This document shows, one piece after another, positions 17,287 to 26,475 of a stretch of DNA of 64,000 nucleotides. Both the position numbers and the translations under genes were made by a program. The notes under the pieces were generated by a model. The model worked only from the letters and a program-made list of their open reading frames with translations. It did no database searches and had not been told where the DNA came from. This stretch comes from CAZPXZ01 sp965219495 (GTDB lineage: Bacteria; Pseudomonadota; Alphaproteobacteria; Rhodobacterales; CAZPXZ01). Where the stretch lies: contig OZ244777.1 in the NCBI GenBank assembly GCA_965219495.1, forward strand, positions 4,278,001-4,342,000, given 5' to 3'. The number at the start of each line of letters is the position of its first letter. Within the stretch, counting starts at the first letter, position 1.

Positions 17287-18135
17287 TCACACCCCTGCAA
17301 TATCGTGACGAAACCTTGGATCGATGTTGTCGCGGAGCGCGTCGCCGACCAGGTTGATCGAGAAGACCGACAGAATGATCAGGGCGCCCGGAAACATGAG
17401 AAGCCAGGGCGCGCGCGTAATGTAGATTCGGCTCTCCGACAACATGTTGCCCCAACTCGGTATTTCGGGCGGCAGTCCAAGCCCGAGAAAGTCCAGCGCA
17501 GCCGCCTGCAGCTGGGCGAAGGCGAAAACGAAACTGGCCTGCACCAGCAGGGGCGAAAGCAGGTTTGGAAGCATGTGCCGAAACAGGATCGAGACGTGGC
17601 CGGCGCCGGAACAAATTGCCGCATGGACGAAGACCTCAGACTTCAGTTTCAGCGTCATGCCGTAGAGGATGCGCGCCGTGGTCGCCGAGTAGACAACCCC
17701 GATCACGAGAACGGTGTTGAACACGCTACGCTCAAAGAGCGTGGTCAGCGCCAGCGCCAGCAGTAGCGCGGGGAAGGCCATCATTACATCAACAACGCGC
17801 ATCAACACATGGCCGAGGCGGCTGAAATAGGCGGAGAGCATCCCGATCAACCCGCCGGTGCTCAGCGAAAGGGTTACCGCGCCAAGCCCGATCAGGAGCG
17901 CCATGCGCGCGCCGTGGATGCACCGGGAGAGTGTATCGCGCCCGAAATGATCCGTCCCGAAGGCGTGCGTGGCGCCAGGTTCGTTCAGTCGTTCGAGCGG
18001 GTTGATTTCCAAGGGATCGAAAGAGACGAGCACGGGCGCGAAGATCGCGGCGAATACGATGACGGCCAGCCACGCCAACCCGATTGACGCCAGGACGCGT
18101 CCTCGAAATGGCGCCATGAAAGTCCGACCACTCAT
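17287..18135 (-). CDS. Dipeptide ABC transporter permease (DppC-like)
   Basis: A 282-residue inner-membrane protein with an N-terminal hydrophobic segment (VLASIGLAWLAVIVFAAIFA), then the DppC-type linker HAFGTDHFGRDTLSR, and five further segments. The ATPase-contact (EAA-type) loop lies near AAICSGAGHVSILFRHMLPN. The C-terminal GLPPEIPSWGNML and PWLLMFPGALI motifs are family hallmarks. It overlaps the DppB-like gene by four bases and lies three bases before the first ATPase gene. Confidence 0.93.
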   Translation of the reverse strand: MSGRTFMAPFRGRVLASIGLAWLAVIVFAAIFAPVLVSFDPLEINPLERLNEPGATHAFGTDHFGRDTLSRCIHGARMALLIGLGAVTLSLSTGGLIGMLSAYFSRLGHVLMRVVDVMMAFPALLLALALTTLFERSVFNTVLVIGVVYSATTARILYGMTLKLKSEVFVHAAICSGAGHVSILFRHMLPNLLSPLLVQASFVFAFAQLQAAALDFLGLGLPPEIPSWGNMLSESRIYITRAPWLLMFPGALIILSVFSINLVGDALRDNIDPRFRHDIAGV

Positions 18136-19085
18136 TTCAGGGATACGCGCGGATCGAGTCTCGCATAGGCGAGGTCGACCAGCAGATTGATCACCGTGTA
18201 GAGCACGACGATCACCAGGATCACACCCTGGATCACCGGATAATCCCGGCGCAGGATCGACTGGACGACCAGCCGCCCCACGCCGGGCAGCGAGAATACG
18301 GTCTCGGTCACGACAGCTTCGGAAACCAGGGCCGCGAATGTGAAGCCGAAAGCCGCCGCAACTGCGATGAGCGCATTGCGGAGAACATGGGCGAGGACCA
18401 CCCGGACCGGGTGCAATCCCTTGGCGCGGGCCGTGCGGACATGGTCTTCGCGCTGGACATCCAGCATGGAGGAGCGGACCAGCCGGATGATCAGCGCCGC
18501 ATTCGGCGCGGCCAGCGTGAGGCTCGGCAACAGCAGGTATCGAAGGTTGATCAGGCCGCCTTCATCGAAGATCGATGGATACCCCGAACTCGGGAGCCAG
18601 CCGAGACCCACGGCGAAGATCAGGATCAGGTAGAGGCCGAGCCAGAATGTGGGCGTGGAAGCCGCCAACATCGCGCTTCCCGAGCAAAGTTGGTCCAACC
18701 ATGTTCCGTGCCGGGTCGCGGCGACGACACCGACCGGTACGCCGATCAGGACGATCCAGATCATGGTCAGGGTGGCGAGCAGGATGCTGGTCTCGGCGCC
18801 ATCAGCGATTATGGCGACTACCGGCTCCTGAAAGAAGATCGAGGTGCCGAGATCGCCCTGCAGCATGTTGCCCAGCCAGACCAGGTACTGGATGTGGAGG
18901 GGCGCATCCAGGCCGAGTTCGCGGGTCAGGGCCGCCACCTGTTCTGGCGTCGCCGCATCGCCCAGAAGCACTGCCGCCGGATCCCCCGGAATCAGATGCA
19001 CGAAGGAGAACACCAGCATCGAGGCAGCGAGCAGAGTGGGAATCAGCGCGAGGATTCTTTTGCCGACGTAAAAGAGCATCAGCAT
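18132..19085 (-). CDS. Dipeptide ABC transporter permease (DppB-like)
   Basis: The 317-residue product begins MLMLFYVGKRILALIPTLLAASMLVFSFVHLIPGDPA, the standard DppB/OppB start. EAA-loop residues follow (VRTARAKGLHPVRVVLAHVLRNALI), then VTETVFSLPGVGRLVV. I placed the start at ATG 19085; ATG 19079 is equally possible, and the open frame further upstream is not conserved. The gene lies 82 bp after the binding-protein gene, a common gap that allows higher expression of the binding protein. Confidence 0.92.
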   Translation of the reverse strand: MLMLFYVGKRILALIPTLLAASMLVFSFVHLIPGDPAAVLLGDAATPEQVAALTRELGLDAPLHIQYLVWLGNMLQGDLGTSIFFQEPVVAIIADGAETSILLATLTMIWIVLIGVPVGVVAATRHGTWLDQLCSGSAMLAASTPTFWLGLYLILIFAVGLGWLPSSGYPSIFDEGGLINLRYLLLPSLTLAAPNAALIIRLVRSSMLDVQREDHVRTARAKGLHPVRVVLAHVLRNALIAVAAAFGFTFAALVSEAVVTETVFSLPGVGRLVVQSILRRDYPVIQGVILVIVVLYTVINLLVDLAYARLDPRVSLK

Positions 19086-19167
19086 CCGTTCGCGTGCCAG
19101 CGCCCTCGCGCGTGATTCAAATGGAAGCCCTCCCCGGCAAGTGCCGGGGAGGGCGCAGGGAGGAACT

Positions 19168-20738
19168 CTATTTCGAGATGTTCCAGAAATGCGGCCAAAT
19201 CCGGGTCGCATCCGTCAGTCCCTTCAGCGCCGGGGAGGCGATGTTGTACGTGTAAACATCGCCGGTTTTCATGGTGGGGACCTGCTCGTAGATCGCCGCC
19301 TGCAACTCGGACCAGATACCGATCCGCTCTGCGGAATCGGAGGAGGCGGTGAAACGCGCTTTGAGCGCACTTTTTTGCTCCGTGGTCCACCAGCCGGGAT
19401 AGCTGTCGTTCATCACGGAGATCAGGATCGGGTCGGGGACGAAGCCGTGATGGGTGAAGAAGAGATCCCATTGGTCCGGCTGGGCGCGCTTCTGGATCAG
19501 CGTTGCCCAGTCATAGACCTGCAGGTCGATATTGAACCCGGCCTGCGCCAGTTGCTTGGTGAAGACCACCGCCTGGTCGTAGTGAAACGGATAATTGGTG
19601 GAGACCATGAACTTGATCGGCGCGCCGTCATATCCGGCCTCTTCGGCCATTCGCTTCGCGGCTTCCGCGTCGCCCCGGCTGCATTCTGCAGTCCCCGCGT
19701 CCGTGTACCAGACATTGCCGGCAGGCATGAAGGACCCGTTTGCCCGCCAGAGCTTTTCCGGTCCGATCGAGACACGAAGCGCTGCTTCCTTTTCCAGCGC
19801 GGCCTGAATTGCGCGCCGCAGGGCGGATTTTTCTGCAGCGGGCCGTGCCTGGAATTCATGAATACCAGGCCAAAGATCGGCCCGCCGTTGAGGATGGTCA
19901 CCACATCCGGATCGGCGTCCAGACTCTCAAAGAGGTCGCCGGGAATGCTCTCGGCGTAATCGTAGTCACCCGCTTTCAGACCGCTGACGCGGGCGCCGAC
20001 ATCCGGCACCGGGATGAAGCGCAGCGTGTCGAGCTCTGCCTGGCGCGCGCCGGCATAACCGTCCGCCGCGCCCGAAGGCGACACGTAGCCTTCGAAGCGT
20101 ACAAGCTCGACATGGCGGTTGGGTTTCCATTCGCTGAATCGGTAGGGACCGGTGCCGATGTAGCTGGTGGGGGCGATCGGCTCCTTGCCGGCTCCCTCGA
20201 CGACGGAGGCGGGATAGATCGCCGGACCACCATTGATGAAGGCGAGAATATTCTTCCAGGGTCCGAAGGGGGCGGTCAGTCTGATGGCGATCTCATGCTC
20301 GCCGGTGGCCTCGACGCTTTCCACGTTGCTGAACAGCAGGCCGCCTCTGGCGCCGTGCTCGCCCCATCGCCTCAACGAAGCCACGACGTCGGCCGATGTC
20401 ATTTTCTGGCCGTTGTGGAAGGTCACGTCGTCGCGCAGTCCGATGGTGATCGTCCTCCCGTCTTCGCCGATGGTTTCCCCTGTGGCCAGCAGAGGCGCCG
20501 GCGAATTCGAGGCATCGAATGTGTAGAGGCCTTCGAACATGTGATGCGCGATGGTGGTCGCCAGGTCGGAGGTCAGCACGTGCTGGTCGAGACTCGGCGG
20601 TTCGCCGACGGTCGCGTATCGAAGCGTGCCTTCCGCCCAGGACGGCGTCCAAATCGTTGCGAGGGCTGCGGCGGCCAGGAGAACCCGGCTCCCTCTCTTG
20701 AGTTCTGCGTGGATGTGTTTCATCTTGCTGTGCGTCAT
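19168..20738 (-). pseudogene. Peptide ABC transporter substrate-binding protein, frameshifted
   Basis: The reading frame begins at ATG 20738, with a GAGGAGG site nine bases upstream, and encodes a signal peptide followed by a family-5 solute-binding protein (GTLRYATVGEPPSLDQHV, PLLATGETIGEDGRTITIGLRDDVTFHNGQKMTSADV). At about residue 303 the frame leaves the family sequence. The rest of the protein (SALRRAIQAALEKE... to WPHFWNISK) continues in another frame to 19168. The break falls in a five-T run at 19828-19832 on the plus strand; one extra base restores a product of about 523 residues. All four other transporter genes are intact, so a sequencing or assembly error is as likely as a real mutation. 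Confidence 0.85.
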
Positions 20739-20779
20739 CTGAATTGTCCTCCTCGAAAGCTGTGGGCTGCGGATGATGC

Positions 20780-20844
20780 ATGAAAGAAACTACCATATTA
20801 TCGAAATAGATGCAAGTGTTGTACCCAGATTATGAAAGAAACTA
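20780..20844. promoter_or_regulatory. Divergent control region with 13-bp direct repeat (putative RpiR operator)
   Basis: The sequence ATGAAAGAAACTA occurs at 20780-20792 and again, identical, at 20832-20844. The repeat lies between the divergently transcribed binding-protein gene and ridA, whose operon encodes an RpiR-family regulator. A possible plus-strand promoter, TTGTAC (20819-20824) and TATAAC (20843-20848) with an 18-bp spacer, overlaps the second copy, but it would leave almost no leader before ridA. That these are regulator sites is inference. Confidence 0.5.
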
Positions 20845-20861
20845 TAACTTTAGGAGTTGCA

Positions 20862-21260
20862 ATGGCAAACGATCCAAATGGAATCACTCGTTTCGGGCTC
20901 CCTGACTCCGCCGGCGGCGCGCCGGCAATGCCGCTCGCCAAGGCGGTGCGGGGAGGCGATTATGTGTATGTATCTGGACAGGTTCCGGCCACCCAGGGAG
21001 GAATCAAGACCGGGAGCATCGTCGAACAGACGGAACAGGTCATGAAGAACATCGTCGACGCGCTCGCGCTGGTCGGCTGCGGACTGGAGCATGTGGTCAA
21101 GGCCAATTGCTGGCTGGACGACCCCCGGGACTTTTCCGCCTTCAATTCCGTATTCGCGCGTTATTTCGGGGAAAATCCTCCGGCGCGCTCCACGGTGCAG
21201 GCGGCGCTGATGGTAGATGCCAAAGTGGAAGTTGACGTAATCGCGTACAAACCCGAATGA
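20862..21260 (+). CDS. RidA-family enamine/imine deaminase
   Basis: The 132-residue product is a YjgF/YER057c/UK114 protein. It has AVRGGDYVYVSGQVPATQ, a central GCGLEHVVKANCWLDD helix-strand, and NPPARSTVQA, in which Arg109 is the catalytic arginine of RidA proteins. RidA hydrolyses reactive 2-aminoacrylate-type intermediates released by PLP enzymes. ATG 20862 is chosen over ATG 20832 because it has an AGGAG site five bases upstream. Its stop overlaps the regulator start (ATGA). Linkage to a PLP dehydratase-like enzyme fits this role. Confidence 0.92.
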   Translation: MANDPNGITRFGLPDSAGGAPAMPLAKAVRGGDYVYVSGQVPATQGGIKTGSIVEQTEQVMKNIVDALALVGCGLEHVVKANCWLDDPRDFSAFNSVFARYFGENPPARSTVQAALMVDAKVEVDVIAYKPE

Positions 21261-22168
21261 TCGTGGACTTGTCCATGCCGGCGGCGCCCGTTCTCGACGT
21301 CATTTCGCGAATGCACGAGCTGAACGGAGCGCTCTCCAAGCGCGAGCAGCGGGTAGCGAACTACGTGCTGGAGAACCTGGAGGCCGTGGCCCATCAGAGT
21401 CAAAGCGAGATCGCGCGCGCCGCGGAAGTCTCGGACGCCACCGTAACTCGTTTCTGCCAAAGCCTCGGGTGCAACGGTTTCCGGGATTTCCGGGTCCGGT
21501 TCGCGCAAAGCCTCGCGGTCAGCCTGCAGTATCTCCGGGCCAGCCAGATCGGCGCCGAGGCCGAAATTTCCGATGACGAACTGATCGATCACGTACTCGG
21601 GGCCGCGATCAACCTCCTTACCGTGGCGAGAGGGCAACTGAGGACGGAAGTGCTTCGCGAGGCCATCGACATCCTTTCCGGCGCTGGCAGGATCGTGTTC
21701 ATTGGAGTTGGCGGCAACTCATCCAATCTTGCCGCCGAAGGAGCCAACCGGTTCTTTCGCCTCGGCATTCCGTCCGAGAGCCATTCCGATGGCTATTTCC
21801 AGCGCATGCTGGCGTCAACGCTGGGCGAGGGCGACGTGCTGTTTGCCGTGTCCTCCAGCGGTTCGCCCGGCGAACTGCTGGACAGCGTCGCGATCGCGGG
21901 ACAGTACAGGGCGAAAACCGTCAGCCTTACCAGAAGTGGGTCGCCGCTTGCTGCCGCGACCGACGTGGCGATCGAGCTGGAGCTGCCGGAGGACCGCGAC
22001 ATTTACAAACCGACCGCGTCTCGTCTCGCCTATCTCCTGGCTCTCGACATCGTCGCGACCGGCGTTGCGCGGGCCAATCCAGCAAGCACACGAGAAAAAC
22101 TGCGCCGCATTCGAACTTCCCTGGTCCAGATCGGCCAGAAGACCGATTCGTCTCCGATCGGCGATTGA
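21257..22168 (+). CDS. MurR/RpiR-family transcriptional regulator
   Basis: The 303-residue protein has an N-terminal HTH of the RpiR type (LSKREQRVANYVLENLEAVAHQSQSEIARAAEVSDATVTRFCQSLG in part, residues ~27-75) and a C-terminal SIS domain (RIVFIGVGGNSSNLAAEGANRFFRLGI, then VSSSGSPGELLDSV). SIS domains usually bind phosphosugars, but relatives regulate amino-acid and peptide loci too. It is coupled to ridA by a four-base overlap and probably controls both arms of the divergent locus. Confidence 0.92.
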   Translation: MIVDLSMPAAPVLDVISRMHELNGALSKREQRVANYVLENLEAVAHQSQSEIARAAEVSDATVTRFCQSLGCNGFRDFRVRFAQSLAVSLQYLRASQIGAEAEISDDELIDHVLGAAINLLTVARGQLRTEVLREAIDILSGAGRIVFIGVGGNSSNLAAEGANRFFRLGIPSESHSDGYFQRMLASTLGEGDVLFAVSSSGSPGELLDSVAIAGQYRAKTVSLTRSGSPLAAATDVAIELELPEDRDIYKPTASRLAYLLALDIVATGVARANPASTREKLRRIRTSLVQIGQKTDSSPIGD

Positions 22169-22875
22169 GCACCGCCGAATAACTCGTTTGCCATTTCAGT
22201 GAAGCGCCGGTTTGACGTCATTCGGCCCCTGCCAGCGCACCTCGCTTCCGGCTCCGCTTCAGGATCAGTAATCGTGCGCAAAGCCGGTTCCCTGGGTTGT
22301 TTCGTTTGCCGATCAAGAAGATCGTTGCAGGACAAGAATCGCAATTCAAATTTACGGCGCCTGTCTCCATGTATGCAGACGGGTTCAGTCAGGGCGAGGG
22401 TCTTCACACTATTCCATGGTAGGCACCTTGCCGATAAATTTCCCCGCCGGTAAATCTCTGATGGTTGTTCGCCGGCGTGGGGTTGGCTCGCATCCATCCT
22501 CCGTTTCGCGGGAAGGCGCGGTTACCGCGGGGTCGCCAATTCCGAAACAGGCGGATCGCCGACGCAATTGCGCTACATCGGTTTCTTTGTATTCCAATGC
22601 TTTACGTCGCAACCACGTGTGCCTGCCGGGAACGCAAATGCTGGTGAATTTCAACTGCGGCGCCAGAGAGGCGAATCCCGGAAGGACGTGGATCATGGCC
22701 TCTCTCCGGCTTTCTTCGTCTGACACACGGGAAGCAGAAATGGGAGTTCCCGTCAGGGCGTGGGGAGGACGGGGCTTGCAACGGCATTTGGAGAAGCTTG
22801 TCGCCTTGAAGAAATTTGAGTTTCGCAGCCCGTACGAAACCGGATGTGTCTGCCCGGAGAGGGCACGTCTGGCGC
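22169..22875 (+). other. Intergenic region, no gene recognised
   Basis: About 700 bp between the convergent regulator and ABC-2 permease genes. Open frames exist on both strands, but none has a ribosome site plus a recognisable motif, and base composition is more even than in neighbouring genes. I see no RNA gene or clear terminator. Confidence 0.5.
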
Positions 22876-23631
22876 TTACCGGTACCGTGCCGACCAATCC
22901 CTGCGAAAGGCCCATAGCGCGAGACCGGCAAACCCCACGCCGTAGGCGGCAAGCACCACGAAACTCGTCGCGGGCAGGGGAGCGGACTCGCTGACCGTCG
23001 ACCAAGCGATCTCCGCGAGATGGCGAGTTGGAGTGAAGCGGGAAATCAACTCGATGGTTTGAGGCATGGAAGCAGGCGGGATCCAGAGCCCGCCAACGAA
23101 GGCGAGCGGAAGGAAGACAAGGTTTACGATGGGAACCGCAGCCTTGGCGGACAACGAGTATCCGAGGGCAATGCCGAAGAGCGTGAAGACCGCCCCGCCG
23201 AACAACAACGCCAGCAGGAGGGCGCCGGCTTGGCCCAAACCTATTTTCACCGGTACGGTGAACCACCCGACGAAACCGACGAGGATTGCCGCGGCGAGCG
23301 CAAAGGTCAGCGAGGTGCATAGGCGGGCAGCCATGCGGGGAGCGGGTGAGGCCGGCATCACCCGAAGGTAGCGATCCCAGGGCCTTTCGCGGTCCATGGC
23401 GACTCCAACACCGAACTGATAGAAGGCCACGCCTGCAACCGCGTAAACCACCCAGGAAGCCATCATGAAATTGCCACCGCCTATACCGGGAGGACGGAAG
23501 GTCGCGCCAAAAAACAGGAAAAACATCGCCGGGAACAGGATCGTCGGAATCCAGAAAGCCGGGACCCGAAAGAGCTGTCGGAATTCATAGATCGCGTAGG
23601 CGCGGTACAGCCGCATCCAGTCAGTTCCCAT
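22876..23631 (-). CDS. ABC-2 type transporter permease
   Basis: A 251-residue membrane protein with six hydrophobic segments, typical of ABC-2 permeases of drug, polysaccharide or Nod-factor-like exporters. Features are the short cytoplasmic N-terminus MGTDWMRLYRAYAIYEFRQ, a mid-loop DRERPWDRYLRVMPASPAPR, and the conserved LPLAFVGGLWIPPASMP before the last segments. ATG 23631 is supported by its 11-bp overlap with the ATPase gene. Substrate unknown. Confidence 0.88.
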   Translation of the reverse strand: MGTDWMRLYRAYAIYEFRQLFRVPAFWIPTILFPAMFFLFFGATFRPPGIGGGNFMMASWVVYAVAGVAFYQFGVGVAMDRERPWDRYLRVMPASPAPRMAARLCTSLTFALAAAILVGFVGWFTVPVKIGLGQAGALLLALLFGGAVFTLFGIALGYSLSAKAAVPIVNLVFLPLAFVGGLWIPPASMPQTIELISRFTPTRHLAEIAWSTVSESAPLPATSFVVLAAYGVGFAGLALWAFRRDWSARYR

Positions 23632-24511
23632 TCGTGCCTCCCTCCAGCAGCGAGAGGACCGCTTCCTCCAGCGGCGCATCCGATACGGTGAGACGCGCAA
23701 ACTCCACATTCGATGCAGCGAGCGCGCGCACGAAGGAATCAGAGTCCCTGACGAGAAGATGGTAACGACCGTCACGCAATTCCTGCTCTACGATCCCGGG
23801 AAGTTCTGGAAGGCTGGCGGCGGCGAAGGCGACGCGCCTGACGCCCAGCCGTGCTCGTACGCTGGCAGTGGGGCCGGAAAACAACACCTGTCCGTGATCG
23901 ATCACGAGGACTCTCGTAGCCAGCGCGTCGGCCTCCTCGAGATAGTGCGTGGTGAAGAGCAGAGTTCCTCCGTCGGATGCATAGGCGAACGCTTCGCGCC
24001 AGACCGCCCGGCGACTGGATATATCGAGGCCGACGGTCGGCTCATCGAGAAACATCAGTTGGGGGCGTCCGACGAACGCGAGCGCAACCGCAAGGCGGCG
24101 ACGCTGGCCTCCGCTCAGGCGTTCGGCAAGGCGGTCCTCCAAGTCGGAAAGATCGAACCGGGCCAAGACATCGCCGATTTCCATGGCATTCGGGTAGTGG
24201 GTGCGGACAAATTCGACAATTTCGCGGACCTTTAGAGTGGGCGGAAAGGAGGTTTCTTGGGGGGTGGCCCCAACGTGCCTTCGGACAGAATGTTGCTCCG
24301 GCGGTTCACCCATGATGAAGGCGTGTCCCCGGTCGGGGCGGCGAAGACCGAGGAGTATATCGATCGCGGTGGTCTTTCCCGCGCCGTTTGGGCCGAGTAG
24401 GGCGACAATCTCGCCGCGCGAAATTTCCAGGGAAAGGCTGCGCAGGGCTTGAATGGCGCCGAAATTCCTTTCGACCGCCACCAACTCCGCAAGGGGCGCG
24501 GTTGTCGGCAT
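23621..24511 (-). CDS. ABC transporter ATP-binding protein (ABC-2 exporter)
   Basis: The 296-residue ATPase has Walker A LLGPNGAGKTTAID, Q-loop in GATPQETSFPPTLKV, signature LSGGQRRRLAVALA, Walker B LMFLDEPTVGLD and the H-loop TTHYLEEAD. Together with the overlapping permease it forms a two-gene exporter of the DrrA/CcmA type. ATG 24511 is used; a TTG lies one codon upstream. Nothing nearby indicates what is exported. Confidence 0.9.
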   Translation of the reverse strand: MPTTAPLAELVAVERNFGAIQALRSLSLEISRGEIVALLGPNGAGKTTAIDILLGLRRPDRGHAFIMGEPPEQHSVRRHVGATPQETSFPPTLKVREIVEFVRTHYPNAMEIGDVLARFDLSDLEDRLAERLSGGQRRRLAVALAFVGRPQLMFLDEPTVGLDISSRRAVWREAFAYASDGGTLLFTTHYLEEADALATRVLVIDHGQVLFSGPTASVRARLGVRRVAFAAASLPELPGIVEQELRDGRYHLLVRDSDSFVRALAASNVEFARLTVSDAPLEEAVLSLLEGGTNGN

Positions 24512-25755
24512 CAAGCGATCTCTCGTGATGTTCGAGGATGGCCGGAAGCGGGTCGATTAGAAGTCAACACGGGTTCCGATTGGCATGCGGCAAGTTGCAG
24601 ATGCGTACCGCTAACCGTTAAGCCAAGCTTGAGTCTCCGAAATATGTTCATCACTTCGATTTCCGAGTGGGGGATTGCTGCGGCGGGAGATTATGTTGCC
24701 GGCAGGAACAAATGCAAGCGAGCAAGTTACCAAATTCGGAACTCTTCATTCGTACGGACGACTTTCGCGAGAAAAAGGGGGGAGACGGACATTCTAGCGC
24801 CCTTGGCATTTACGGCCGATCAGGAGCAAACTGGTGGTTAGGAGATCTGGGCGAAGAGTCTGATTCTGCTTGGTGACGAAAGCGGTCGAACACGGCTTAT
24901 CTCGGTTCAATGCTACCGCGAAGATGAAGAGTAGGATCTACTTTCATTCGGCGGTGGATGGTCCGGTGTGCGACCCGAAGGACGCATACTGAATGCAGTC
25001 CGGCCTATTCTTGCTTCAAGGCCGCTGATTGCCGCGTGCGGGGGTCCGTCTGCGGCGAGAGGACTTAGTGCAAATACCGCGACTTGGAGCGGTTGGGTTA
25101 GGATCGAGCCGAGCATTGTCATGGTTCGAAGATGGCAGAAACGGGCGGTCAAGAATGGCGCTCGGACCAAATTCCTTACTGGCGGATGAATGCGTGGAGG
25201 CAAGAGTAGCTTCGCAACAATTGCCCTGTGAACAGGCAAATCGTGCTTGTGGCTTGAATGCCCTGAAGAGGCCGCAGCGACACATCCCTGGCTCATGCTC
25301 AATCTGTACAGCGTAGCTGAGAGGAGGAGCGTCCAACGAATTGGATGATTCTTCGGGTTTGCTTCCGAGAGAGCAATCGGACGAAGAGCGCGCGGGCCTT
25401 GCGGGCACTGCAAGTCGGGGCTTCAATCCAAATGGCGCGAGTACGTACCGCAGAGTTTCATGCATGCCCGATCCTGCGCACCTGACGGCAATGGAAATCG
25501 AATTTGCGGGAAGACTGGGAACCGTTTGCGTCATACCGGTCCGGCGAATGGCAGTAGAGACCAGAACTCCGCAGATTGCGCAAGTTCAGGCTCGAGACTC
25601 ACTTCTTGCACTTGGTCAGCCTGTACTTAAGTGTAATCGGAAAAATTCCTAATCGTGAGCGCTACAAAATTCCGATAGTTACGCAGGACTAGTGGCTGCG
25701 GGAGAGGGACAAGCCATTGAGGGTGCAGACATGTTATTGAGCACATATTGCCTCG
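24512..25755 (+). other. Long stretch without recognisable genes
   Basis: About 1.2 kb with only short or motif-free open frames on both strands. The longest minus-strand frames (24913-25413, 25016-25534) have unusual composition and no visible domain. The stretch adjoins a decayed toxin gene and lies 2-3 kb from a tRNA gene. It looks like eroded accessory DNA. Confidence 0.5.
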
Positions 25756-26115
25756 ATGGGCTGGACGGTCGAGATCGCCGGCGGGTTCGAGCCGGAGTTG
25801 GACGGTCTGCATGAAGACGTGCAAACCGAGATCTTGGCCCTGTCGTGTCTGTTGCAGCAGTTCGGACCGCACCCGGGACGGCCCCGCGTAGAAACGCTGA
25901 ACGGCTCCCGGCCCGCGAACATGAAGGAAATACGGTTCAGTGCGGCCGATGGGGAATGACGACTCGCCTTCGTCCCCACGCGCAAGGCAGTCTTGCTCGT
26001 TGCGGGCGGCACGTCGGGCGGCAGCACTTGACGATTTTACCGTAGGCTCATTCGCAAGGCCGACGAGCGCTTCGACCGGCATCTTGTTCGGCTCGCGAAG
26101 GAAGGAGATTCGTGA
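25756..26115 (+). pseudogene. RelE/HigB-like (Gp49-type) toxin, two in-frame stops
   Basis: The frame reads MGWTVEIAGGFEPELDGLHEDVQTEILALSCLLQQFGP, then PRVETLNGSRPANMKEIRFSAADGE, the pattern of Gp49/RelE-type toxins that cleave mRNA on ribosomes. It is interrupted by TGA at 25957-25959, where relatives have Trp, and TGA at 26029-26031. The same frame continues as LAFVPTRKAVLLVAGGTSG and RFYRRLIRKADERFD to a final stop at 26113-26115. No frameshift is needed. It overlaps the antitoxin start, as in intact pairs. Confidence 0.8.
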
Positions 26116-26450
26116 TGGCATTGAACGTGGATGACAGGATCGCGCGGCTCGACCCCGCCAAGCACCGGAAAGTCGAAGACCGGGCGGGGGAGCTCATCGC
26201 CGAGGAGATGACGCTCCGCGAACCGCGCAGGGCCCGGCAGCTCACCAAGGTCAGCGTCGCACGCGAACGCGGCATCACCCAGGACGGTGTCTCGCGTCTC
26301 GAGCAACACAGCGACCTGCCGTTGTCGACATTGCGCGGGACAGTCGAGGCGATGGGAGGACGCCTTTCGCTGATCGCGCGGTTTCCCGACCGACCGCCGG
26401 TCGAACTCTCGGGCATCGCCGAGCAGGAGTGCCGGGACAAATGCCTGTAG
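26115..26450 (+). CDS. XRE-family antitoxin (HigA-like), orphaned
   Basis: The 111-residue product has an HTH_3 domain at about residues 35-90 (RRARQLTKVSVARERGITQDGVSRLEQHSDLPLSTLRGTVEAMGG, in part) and the usual N-terminal RIARLDPAKHRKVEDRA helix. ATG 26115 overlaps the toxin stop and has a GAAGGAGA site. The toxin partner is broken, so this gene may be a leftover antitoxin or repressor. Some residues at otherwise conserved helix positions are altered, so it may also be decaying. Confidence 0.8.
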   Translation: MALNVDDRIARLDPAKHRKVEDRAGELIAEEMTLREPRRARQLTKVSVARERGITQDGVSRLEQHSDLPLSTLRGTVEAMGGRLSLIARFPDRPPVELSGIAEQECRDKCL

Positions 26451-26475
26451 CCATCAAATTGCCGGAGAATGACCT

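Noticed and set aside
22409..23320. Alternative frame across the ABC-2 permease and upstream gap
   Set aside because: It is a shifted reading of the permease gene on the same strand; the permease frame has the membrane segments and family motifs.
24913..25534. Minus-strand frames in the gap after the ABC-2 exporter
   Set aside because: No ribosome site, no motif, and overlapping frames of similar quality on both strands.
25957..26031. TGA read as tryptophan (alternative genetic code)
   Set aside because: TGA at 25957 fits a Trp position, but TGA ends many intact genes here (rpsH, secY, adk, rarA, rplQ), and the second TGA at 26029 has no Trp in relatives. Pseudogene decay explains both.
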